Source of the DNA: an uncultured Bacteroidales bacterium
GTDB lineage: Bacteria > Bacteroidota > Bacteroidia > Bacteroidales > UBA932
Direction of reading: 5' to 3'
Length of the DNA stretch: 12,824 nt
Assembly (NCBI GenBank): GCA_937900465.1
Contig: CALCEJ010000019.1
Location: 1-12,824, forward strand
The notes under the pieces are model-generated. The model saw only the letters and a program-made list of their open reading frames with translations. It was not told the DNA's origin and did not search any database. The position numbers and the translations under genes are program-made. Below, one piece after another: positions 7,781 to 12,824 of this stretch. Every line of letters starts with the position of its first letter. Positions within the stretch are counted from its first letter, which is position 1.

Positions 7781-8114
7781 ATGATCAGAACATTCATTGC
7801 GCTCATAAGCGCAGTCCTACTTGCCGGTACATCCTGCGAAAGAGACATTCACAAAGCCCCTGAAGCCGTAGCCAGAACATTTGACACAATGTATCCCGGC
7901 GCGGAGATGGTCGAATGGGAGCGCCAGTTGGGGAACTATACTGCAGATTTCTTCTTCGACGGACACGAAATGGACGGTCGATGATATAGAGTACTACACC
8001 CGAAGCTCCGGAGAGACCGAATACTACAGGGTGACACTGGAGAAGGAGTATTCCGAAATTGAGAGGATTCTCTACATCCGCCCCGAAGGGACCCTTTTCA
8101 AATACAACGGATAA
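7781..8114 (+). pseudogene. PepSY-like (DUF2874-type) lipoprotein, broken by an internal deletion/frameshift
   Basis: The first frame runs from the ATG at 7781 to a TGA at 7982-7984 (67 codons). It starts with a lipoprotein-like signal (MIRTFIALISAVLLAGTSC, Cys19). It continues with FDTMYPGAEMVEWERQ and GNYTADFFFDGHE, which resembles the first half of a PepSY-like repeat of Bacteroidota secreted proteins. The next frame (+1) continues as WTVDDIEYYTRSSGETEYYR and ends FKYNG with TAA at 8112-8114. This looks like the second half of such a repeat. The shift falls near 7970-7980. Full-length relatives have two repeats and about 140-150 residues. Here the end of repeat 1 and start of repeat 2 seem to be missing, so an out-of-frame internal deletion of roughly 35-40 codons is my inference. 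The ATG, -7 element and signal peptide are intact, so a short truncated protein may still be made. A base error in the sequence is the alternative. Confidence 0.6.
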
Positions 8115-8185
8115 AACAGCGCGAGGAGCGTGAATACGGCCCTGCGGCGGCGAACCCTGCTGCGCGGTGAAATTATTTATCTGGA

Positions 8186-8201
8186 CGGGGCCCGCGCCCC
8201 G
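8186..8201. terminator. GC-rich hairpin, possible terminator between the PepSY-like gene and mntP
   Basis: CGGGGC (8186-8191), a four-base loop, and GCCCCG (8196-8201) form a perfect 6-bp GC stem between two convergent gene ends. It lies 71 bases after the last PepSY-like stop and 7 bases from the mntP stop. No T-run follows on either side. On the minus strand the downstream sequence is AT-rich (AGATAAATAATTT). Position favours a terminator; the missing T-run weakens it. Confidence 0.35.
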
Positions 8202-8208
8202 CCGGAAT

Positions 8209-8766
8209 CTACACGAATTCGAACAGGATGTTCAGTGCGATGATGGCGAGGATTATGCCACCTCCGAGAACGGCCCATCTTCCGGCGGCCTTTCCTATCC
8301 TGTGTCCGCCTGCGATACCGGCGACGACAGAGAGCGCCGTGACGGCAAAGAGCGATATCAAGAGGGGAACAATGCCGGCGAAAGTGGAACCGGTAAAGCT
8401 GAGTGACGCGCCCACGGACAGGGCGTCGATACTCGTTGCGATACCGCTGATGATTATGTTACGCCACCCGCGGAGGTCCCTTGACTGTCCGTCGCCCTTG
8501 ATCCCCTCCATTATCATAGATACGCTGACGTAACCCAGGAGAAGTATTCCCAGAATCCTTGCAAGCTTTCCCAGAAGGCCCATTACAGCCTCTCCTATGC
8601 CCCATCCGGCAAGGAGGAATCCGGTCTGGATGATGGCAAAGGCAAGGGCCTGGGCCGCGATGTCTTTACCCCGGACTTTCTTGATGGAAACGCCGGAACA
8701 GAGGGACACTGCAAAGCAGTCGGCACATAGCGAAACGGCTATAAGTATGGACTCCGGGATGGACAT
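8209..8766 (-). CDS. mntP: Manganese efflux pump MntP
   Basis: MntP exports excess Mn(II) through the inner membrane. The 185-residue product is close to the usual length of about 188 and is hydrophobic throughout, consistent with six helices. It carries the duplicated family signature. The first copy is SLCADCFAVSLCSG around D16, and the second is SGIATSIDALSVGASL around D114. The acidic residue in each half is the one linked to transport. I placed the start at the ATG 8764-8766 (MSIPESILIAV), because an upstream extension in the same frame (to 8913) runs across the divergent gene and is unlike the family. A -7 element lies only nine bases upstream, so the mRNA may have almost no leader. No manganese riboswitch of the yybP-ykoY kind is seen in the short upstream gap. 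Confidence 0.93.
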   Translation of the reverse strand: MSIPESILIAVSLCADCFAVSLCSGVSIKKVRGKDIAAQALAFAIIQTGFLLAGWGIGEAVMGLLGKLARILGILLLGYVSVSMIMEGIKGDGQSRDLRGWRNIIISGIATSIDALSVGASLSFTGSTFAGIVPLLISLFAVTALSVVAGIAGGHRIGKAAGRWAVLGGGIILAIIALNILFEFV

Positions 8767-8775
8767 AACAGGGTG

Positions 8776-8783
8776 CAAAAGTA
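8776..8783 (-). promoter_or_regulatory. -7 element of the mntP promoter
   Basis: On the minus strand TACTTTTG matches TAnnTTTG exactly. Transcription should start about 4-6 bases after it, near 8770-8772, leaving a leader of only some 4-6 bases before the mntP ATG. The upstream side is a T-rich run without a clean TTTG at -33. Confidence 0.55.
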
Positions 8784-8814
8784 CAAAAAAAACTAAAACT
8801 TTAGAAAAAATCCC

Positions 8815-8822
8815 TATCTTCG
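8815..8822 (+). promoter_or_regulatory. Probable -7 element before the DUF2490 gene
   Basis: TATCTTCG matches the Bacteroidota -7 consensus at all but one position (TTCG for TTTG). A start near 8827 would leave about 16 bases before the ATG at 8843. No clear -33 box is visible. It is divergent from the mntP promoter within a 76-base gap. Confidence 0.35.
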
Positions 8823-8842
8823 GGCCCAAAAGAACAACAGAT

Positions 8843-9628
8843 ATGAAAAGGACAATCCTTACAATAGCCGCCCTGGCGCTTTTCCTCCCTGTATTCGCCC
8901 AGGGTACGGTCAATGACCTGGAATCAGAATTCGGCGCCCGTATCAGCGCAGGCGCTGACTACAAGATAGTGAAGGGACTCCATCTTACTGCGGAAGGGGA
9001 ATTCCGTACCCGTGACAACTTTTCCGACGTGGGACGCCTCAGCGCCGGAGCCGGACTTACTTACAAGGTGAACGACTGGCTGAAGATAGGCGGCGGCTAT
9101 GTCTTTATGGCCCATCATAAATCCTCCGGGAGCTGGACTCCTCGCCACAGGGCCTATGCCGATGCGACCCTCTCATACAAGACTGACCTCTGGAGGTTCT
9201 CCCTCAAGGAACGGCTTCAGTATACCCACAAGGAGGTGAATAATACCTATCAGACAAATCCCAACACAATCGCTCTCAAGAGCAGGCTGAAGGTCTCTTA
9301 CCGCGGGGCGGGGGATTTCACCCCCTACGGTTTCATAGAGCTCCGGACCGTTCTCAACGACCCTTCCTGCTCTGCCACCTGGGACGGCAGTTCATATACC
9401 AACTATTCCTTCACCGGCTACAACGACGTTTATTTCAACCGTTACCGGCTGGGGCTGGGCACCGAATGGAAGCTCTCCAAGCAGCACGCATTCGATTTCT
9501 TCATTCTGGCAGACTACTGCTATGATAAAGAAATCGACACAGACAGCGAAGGGGAGACCCTGAAGTCATTGACTTACGATCAGACCTTCGCCGTCAGTGC
9601 CGGGATAGGATACGTTTTCTCTTTCTAG
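8843..9628 (+). CDS. DUF2490 family protein, probable outer-membrane beta-barrel
   Basis: The 261-residue product starts with a clear signal peptide (MKRTILTIAALALFLPVFAQ), so it is exported. The rest is rich in short alternating strands with aromatic residues, for example LHLTAEGEFRTRD, KIGGGYVFMAHH, RHRAYADATLSYKT and YRLGLGTEWKLS. It ends in GIGYVFSF; a terminal phenylalanine is the usual signal for outer-membrane beta-barrel insertion. This pattern fits DUF2490 proteins of Bacteroidota, whose role is not known. The ATG at 8843 was chosen because the signal peptide begins there. In-frame upstream sequence overlaps mntP and reads as non-coding. The TAG stop overlaps the stop of the converging DUF362 gene in a CTAG palindrome. 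Family assignment is moderately sure; outer-membrane location is inference. Confidence 0.8.
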   Translation: MKRTILTIAALALFLPVFAQGTVNDLESEFGARISAGADYKIVKGLHLTAEGEFRTRDNFSDVGRLSAGAGLTYKVNDWLKIGGGYVFMAHHKSSGSWTPRHRAYADATLSYKTDLWRFSLKERLQYTHKEVNNTYQTNPNTIALKSRLKVSYRGAGDFTPYGFIELRTVLNDPSCSATWDGSSYTNYSFTGYNDVYFNRYRLGLGTEWKLSKQHAFDFFILADYCYDKEIDTDSEGETLKSLTYDQTFAVSAGIGYVFSF

Positions 9629-10638
9629 AGTTCCACTACCGTATAATTTGTGGTCCCGAGGCCGTTCTCTTCGGCCCGGGTGACGATGCGTATGCCGTGC
9701 CTGAGGTTGATCCGCTCGAGGAGGGCGGCATTGTCGTTGTTCTCGTCGGGGGTAAGATTGAAGACCTGGTCCAGACAGAAGCGGTCGAGGGCGACCGGGT
9801 CGATGGAGGCGGCTATGCCAATGTCCTGGATGGTGGGCTTGTGAGGGTTTCCGTCGCAGTCGCAGTCGATGGAGATGTTGTTCATAACATCGATGTAGAG
9901 AATGTTCTTCCCCTTGGAGAAATAGTCGTGGACAGCCTGGGCCGCTGCCGCCATCGACTCGATGAAAGGAGTGTTCTGCTCAGGGCCTTCGGTCCATCCT
10001 TCGGGCAGGTTTTCCCACATTTTCGTGTAGTCTTCGCTCTTCCCGGCGGTATGGATATACGCCTTTCCGTTTCGGGAACCGCAGCCGATGGAAGCGTTCT
10101 TCAGGACTCCGCCGAAGCCCCCCATCGCGTGGCCTTTGAAATGGGCAATATTGATCATAAAGTCGTAGTTCGCGATGTGGGAACCGACGATGTCGTACTT
10201 CAGCCACTTCGTGTCCTTGACGGGGATTTTGATCTCGCCTTCCTCGTCCATAATGTCCACGGGGGCGATTTCGTTGAAGCCGTGATCCGCGATGACCTTG
10301 CGGTGGTCCTCAGTGTTCATACGCTTTCCGGCATAGGCGGTGTTGCATTCCACGATGGTCCCGTCAACCTTTTTCACGAGAGGGCCTATCAGCCCGGGGG
10401 AGAGGTAGTGCCGGTTTCCGGCCTCTCCGGTAGAAATCTTGATTGCGACCTTTCCGCTTGCTTCCCTTCCGACGGCCTCATAAACCTTCAGGAGACCTTC
10501 AGGGGTGATGTCCCTGGTAAAATAGACGACGGAGGCGTTCTCCTCCGCGCTGCCGGCGGCCTGCTTGGCCGCTTTGCCGTTTCCGCAGGCGGCGACTGCT
10601 ACCATTGCGCCCATTAGAATTGCGATTTTCCTGATCAT
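9625..10638 (-). CDS. DUF362 domain-containing lipoprotein
   Basis: The 337-residue product begins with a lipoprotein signal peptide ending in the lipobox VAAC (Cys18), so it is probably anchored in an envelope membrane facing the periplasm or outside. The body matches DUF362, with VAIKISTGE at 64-72, NIAHFKGHAMGGFGGVLKN at 163-181, MNNISIDCDCDG at 252-263 and DIGIAASIDPVALDR at 272-286. The H, GG, KN and CDC residues form the expected conserved core. Many DUF362 proteins carry a ferredoxin-like 4Fe-4S domain; this one has none, and few cysteines besides C186, C259 and C261. The biochemical role of this branch is unknown to me. A well-formed promoter with -33 and -7 elements precedes it. No operon partner is seen. 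Confidence 0.85.
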   Translation of the reverse strand: MIRKIAILMGAMVAVAACGNGKAAKQAAGSAEENASVVYFTRDITPEGLLKVYEAVGREASGKVAIKISTGEAGNRHYLSPGLIGPLVKKVDGTIVECNTAYAGKRMNTEDHRKVIADHGFNEIAPVDIMDEEGEIKIPVKDTKWLKYDIVGSHIANYDFMINIAHFKGHAMGGFGGVLKNASIGCGSRNGKAYIHTAGKSEDYTKMWENLPEGWTEGPEQNTPFIESMAAAAQAVHDYFSKGKNILYIDVMNNISIDCDCDGNPHKPTIQDIGIAASIDPVALDRFCLDQVFNLTPDENNDNAALLERINLRHGIRIVTRAEENGLGTTNYTVVEL

Positions 10639-10650
10639 ATTGTGTCTTCT

Positions 10651-10665
10651 GTTGTTAAGAACAAC
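10651..10665. promoter_or_regulatory. Inverted repeat at the DUF362 transcription start
   Basis: GTTGTT and AACAAC flank the three bases AAG in a perfect 6-bp inverted repeat. It touches the last base of the predicted -7 element and covers the expected start point near 10660, a position suited to an operator. A small RNA hairpin in the 5' leader is the alternative. Confidence 0.4.
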
Positions 10666-10696
10666 GAAGATAATTCAAATTATCGAAAATCGCAAA
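10665..10696 (-). promoter_or_regulatory. Promoter of the DUF362 gene
   Basis: On the minus strand a -33 TTTG (10693-10696) is followed after exactly 20 bases by TATCTTCG (10665-10672). This is one mismatch from the Bacteroidota -7 consensus. Spacing is canonical. Start near 10660 leaves a leader of about 22 bases. Confidence 0.6.
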
Positions 10697-10708
10697 ACCG
10701 ATGAATGC

Positions 10709-10716
10709 GAGTACTC
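10709..10716. repeat. 8-bp palindrome GAGTACTC
   Basis: A perfect palindrome lies in the gap between the DUF362 promoter and the kinase promoter, eight bases before the stem-loop at 10724-10748. A single 8-bp palindrome is weak evidence alone; it is listed because it is one of several in this gap. Confidence 0.3.
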
Positions 10717-10723
10717 TCGTGGA

Positions 10724-10748
10724 CCTGATGGTGTGAAATACCATCAGG
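10724..10748. repeat. 9-bp inverted repeat with 7-base loop
   Basis: CCTGATGGT (10724-10732) and ACCATCAGG (10740-10748) are exact reverse complements around the loop GTGAAAT. No T-run follows on either strand, so it is not a typical terminator. It lies about 117 bases upstream of the kinase gene and 28 bases upstream of the DUF362 -33 box, so it could be a regulator site or part of a small RNA. Confidence 0.5.
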
Positions 10749-10812
10749 GCAAACTCCAAAGAGACGGATACCTTGAGCGGCGGATGGAAAAGATCTTCGA
10801 CGCGGGGGGAAC

Positions 10813-10828
10813 TACATAGAATTATGTA
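10813..10828. repeat. Inverted repeat upstream of the kinase promoter
   Basis: TACATA and TATGTA flank GAAT, ending 23 bases before the kinase -7 element, so it covers the -35 to -50 region where a transcription factor would act. A longer-range pair, GGATACC (10766-10772) and GGTATCC (10831-10837), encloses it. Confidence 0.35.
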
Positions 10829-10851
10829 TCGGTATCCTGCTTGATTTGTGC

Positions 10852-10859
10852 TATCTTTG
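10852..10859 (+). promoter_or_regulatory. -7 element of the sensor kinase promoter
   Basis: TATCTTTG is a perfect TAnnTTTG match. Its last base is only five bases before the ATG at 10865, so transcription should start at or next to the start codon, implying a leaderless mRNA. A -33 TTTG is not obvious at 19-21 bases upstream. Confidence 0.55.
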
Positions 10860-10864
10860 CAGGG

Positions 10865-12652
10865 ATGCGTAGACTTGCCGCCATATTCGCCCTTCTCGCG
10901 ATCTCCTGCCTGCTGCGCGCCGGAGCGCCCGACTATTACGACCGGGCCGAGGCGCAGTACTATGCCGCGGATTATCCCGGGGCCATCACCATCGCCCTGG
11001 AAGGTCTTGCGCAGCAGGGCATTGCGCCGGAAGATGAGGTCGAGCTCTGGTCCATCCTCGGCAGCTGCTATGCGCGTCTCGGGGCCTTCGACAAGGCGGC
11101 GGAGTATATGATCCTCTGCTATGAGTACGACAAGTCTAACGGCGACGCCCGGGGGCTCACCTCCTCGCTGATCAACCTCGCCTCGATGTATGTCTATGCC
11201 GGCAACGCCGCCCAGGCGGAAGGCTATGCCCTCGAGGCCATCGAGAACGAGCGGACGATCGGGCGGCCGGACAAGCTCGCCATGGCCTATGGAAAGGCCT
11301 GCGACGTCTACCATGCCCTCGGCCGGGACACGACCGCCCTCCACTACGCCGACCTGGCCGTGACGCTGTCCGAGGAGCAGCTCGACCGTCCCGTGCAGGC
11401 CGTGCGCCGCAGCCAGCGCGCTTATCCGCTGGAGGCCCTTGGGCGCTATGACGAAGCCCTGCAGGAGTTGAAGTGGGCCGAGACCGTCTTCCGGGAGGCC
11501 GACCTGCGGCAGAATCTGTCCGTCGTCTGCTTCCAGCTCGCGCAGGAATATGGCCGCCAGGGCCGCTCCGTCCTGGAAAGGCAGTATCTCAGGGAGGCGG
11601 CCGACCTGACCCGGGAGCTCGGAGACTATCCGCTCCTGCAGAAAATCTGCTCGCGGCTCGCACAGTCGCTGAAGGGACCGGATCCCGCCCTGGCATTCAG
11701 CTACCTGGAAGAGGCTTCCGCCATCCAGGACAGCATCTCCCGCAGCAAGAGCAGCAATGTCCTCGAGCTCTTTAATATCAAGTATGAGACCGCCCGGCGC
11801 GAGCACACTATCGCCGTCCAGAACCTGGAAATCGCCAGGGCGACGCGCCAGAAACAGGCCTTTACGCTGATTATCCTCTTCCTGCTGATTGTCGCCGCGG
11901 TCGTTACCTTTGCAAGCCTTCGCATCAAGCGGAGCGAGCGCCGGCTGCTCCAGAGCAACGAGCAGAAAGACTTCCTGTTCCGGGTCATCTCCCACGATAT
12001 CCATTCTCCCGCCGTCGCACAGCTTCGGGGGATGCAGATGCTCCGGGCCCATAACGCCCGCATGTCCGGGGAGGAACTTGGCGAAGTGCTGCTCCAGCTC
12101 GAGCGCCAGGCCGAGTCGGAAGTGGAGCTGATCGACAATGTCCTCCGCTGGGCCCGTTCCAAGAGCGGTTCCGTCCGGCTGGAGGCCGTGCGCTTTGTCC
12201 TTGACGACCTTGTGAAGGAAGTCGTCGCCCAGCATGCCGGCAGCGCGCAGTCCAAGGGTATCGCCGTCGAGCTGCATTCGCCCGGCAACGTGGTCGTATG
12301 CTCCGTCCGCAGCAACCTGATGCTGGCGGTGCGAAACCTCCTCTCCAACGCCATCAAGTTTTCCCCCAAGGGCGCGACGGTCGAGATCATCCTGGACGCT
12401 TCCGTCGACGGGGCCGTTCTCTGCATCCGGGACCACGGCATCGGCATCCCCGAGGACCGGCTCGACGGCATTTTCGATACCGTCTGCTCCTTCCGCCGCA
12501 GCGGCACCGACGGCGAGCCCTCCAACGGCCTTGGCCTTACCGTGAGCCGGGCCCTCATCGAGGAGACAGGTAGCGGCATCGGCGTTCAGAGCCGCGAGGG
12601 AGAGGGCAGCTGCTTCACTATCTTCATCACGAATCTCGAAGAGAATGCCTGA
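10865..12652 (+). CDS. Sensor histidine kinase with periplasmic TPR domain
   Basis: The 595-residue product is a membrane two-component sensor. A signal sequence (MRRLAAIFALLAISCLLRAG) is followed by a helical region at about 22-300 with tetratricopeptide-like units, such as LWSILGSCYARLGAFDKAAE and LINLASMYVYAGNAAQAEGY. It is thus predicted in the periplasm. A coiled segment leads to one transmembrane helix at about 333-353. The cytoplasmic kinase core has the H box VISHDIHSP with phosphoacceptor H377. It also has an N box RNLLSNAIKFS (N491, N495), a G1 box DHGIGIP from D523 and a G2 box GLGL at 555-558, so all ATP-binding motifs are present. The ATG at 10865 begins the signal peptide; an upstream TTG at 10841 would spoil it and overlap the promoter. 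The stop overlaps the next gene, a response regulator, by eight bases. The signal sensed is unknown. Base composition is clearly richer in GC than the dcw genes. Confidence 0.93.
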   Translation: MRRLAAIFALLAISCLLRAGAPDYYDRAEAQYYAADYPGAITIALEGLAQQGIAPEDEVELWSILGSCYARLGAFDKAAEYMILCYEYDKSNGDARGLTSSLINLASMYVYAGNAAQAEGYALEAIENERTIGRPDKLAMAYGKACDVYHALGRDTTALHYADLAVTLSEEQLDRPVQAVRRSQRAYPLEALGRYDEALQELKWAETVFREADLRQNLSVVCFQLAQEYGRQGRSVLERQYLREAADLTRELGDYPLLQKICSRLAQSLKGPDPALAFSYLEEASAIQDSISRSKSSNVLELFNIKYETARREHTIAVQNLEIARATRQKQAFTLIILFLLIVAAVVTFASLRIKRSERRLLQSNEQKDFLFRVISHDIHSPAVAQLRGMQMLRAHNARMSGEELGEVLLQLERQAESEVELIDNVLRWARSKSGSVRLEAVRFVLDDLVKEVVAQHAGSAQSKGIAVELHSPGNVVVCSVRSNLMLAVRNLLSNAIKFSPKGATVEIILDASVDGAVLCIRDHGIGIPEDRLDGIFDTVCSFRRSGTDGEPSNGLGLTVSRALIEETGSGIGVQSREGEGSCFTIFITNLEENA

Positions 12653-12824
12653 TCCGATCCGCATAATCCTTGTCGATGACCACCCGCTCATGCTGATGGG
12701 CATCCGTTCCATGCTGGTGGGCAAGAGCGGCATCGAAGTGGTCGGCACGGCCCCGGAAGGGGAACAGGCGCTGAAAAAGGCCGCCGCGCTGGAGATCGCC
12801 TATGTCTGCCCGCTGCACGGCTTC
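12645..12824 (+). CDS. Response regulator, N-terminal receiver fragment (cut by window edge)
   Basis: The ATG at 12645-12647 overlaps the end of the kinase gene by eight bases, so the two are co-translated partners. Sixty codons are visible. MPDPIRIILVDDHPLMLMGI has the acidic pair D11-D12 and the DDHPL form usual in NarL/LuxR-type regulators. IEVVGTAPEGEQALKKAAAL fits the second strand and second helix. The expected third strand with its phosphoacceptor aspartate should fall near residue 56-57, but the last residues read EIAYVCPLHGF, without an aspartate. Either the regulator is atypical or the final bases of the window are unreliable. The output domain is not in view; NarL/LuxR-type HTH is a guess from the receiver and the pairing with a TPR kinase. 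Confidence 0.8.
   Translation, partial: MPDPIRIILVDDHPLMLMGIRSMLVGKSGIEVVGTAPEGEQALKKAAALEIAYVCPLHGF

Noticed and set aside
8597..8842. N-terminal extension of the DUF2490 gene by 82 codons
   Set aside because: It would overlap mntP on the other strand and hide the clear signal peptide that begins at 8843.
8767..8913. N-terminal extension of mntP by 49 codons
   Set aside because: Family members start at MSIPESI-like sequence, and the extension would include the -7 element and part of the divergent gene.
10724..10748. Stem-loop as an intrinsic terminator
   Set aside because: No T-run follows on either strand, and both flanking genes start rather than end here.
10701..10822. Possible short gene in the gap before the kinase
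   Set aside because: The ATG at 10701 gives only 11 codons. The longer plus-strand frame to 10819 is entered from within the antisense of the DUF362 gene and shows no family likeness or ribosome site.
10655..12748. A 697-codon open frame on the minus strand across the kinase gene
   Set aside because: It is antisense to a gene with all kinase motifs in order. The frame stays open because of the high GC and third-position bias, and its translation is low-complexity with no recognisable motif.
1..12824. CRISPR array, tRNA/rRNA, insertion sequence or prophage
   Set aside because: No spaced long repeats, no tRNA-like cloverleaf ending in a CCA context, no transposase or phage protein motifs were seen on either strand.

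Overview
The window looks like a chromosomal segment from a member of the Bacteroidales (Bacteroidota). Three things point there. The division/cell-wall cluster has the order mraZ-rsmH-ftsL-ftsI-murE-mraY-murD with no murF between murE and mraY, an FtsI with a C-terminal PASTA domain and an elongated MraY, as is usual in this phylum. Several genes are preceded by the Bacteroidota -7 promoter element TAnnTTTG. Lipoproteins, a DUF2490 protein and a TPR sensor kinase also fit. Genus cannot be fixed from sequence alone; a gut or rumen lineage of moderate-to-high GC (Rikenellaceae or Cryptobacteroides-like) is only a guess.

Region 1 (1-7570, all minus strand) is the dcw cluster, read from right to left: mraZ, rsmH, ftsL, ftsI, murE, mraY and a murD that runs off the left edge. 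From rsmH to mraY every junction is a 1- or 4-base stop/start overlap, so the genes are probably one translationally coupled operon. It starts from a promoter at about 7618-7625. Just upstream lie three 10-bp direct repeats resembling MraZ boxes, which suggests autoregulation. Products: MraZ is the regulator, RsmH a 16S rRNA methyltransferase, FtsL and FtsI act at the septum, and MurE, MraY and MurD build the peptidoglycan precursor. The DNPR motif of MurE points to meso-diaminopimelate peptidoglycan.

Region 2 (7571-10864) holds an intergenic regulatory region, a broken PepSY-like lipoprotein gene (plus strand), a MntP-type manganese exporter (minus), a DUF2490 probable outer-membrane protein (plus) and a DUF362 lipoprotein (minus). 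The last two converge and share a CTAG stop palindrome.

Region 3 (10865-12824, plus strand) is visibly more GC-rich and carries a two-component pair. A membrane sensor histidine kinase with a periplasmic TPR domain is followed, with an 8-base overlap, by the start of a response regulator cut by the right edge.

I found no RNA gene, CRISPR array, insertion sequence or prophage, and no clearly new multi-gene system. The best leads are the MraZ-box-like array, the internally deleted PepSY-like gene, apparently leaderless promoters for the kinase and mntP, and a cluster of inverted repeats between 10651 and 10828.
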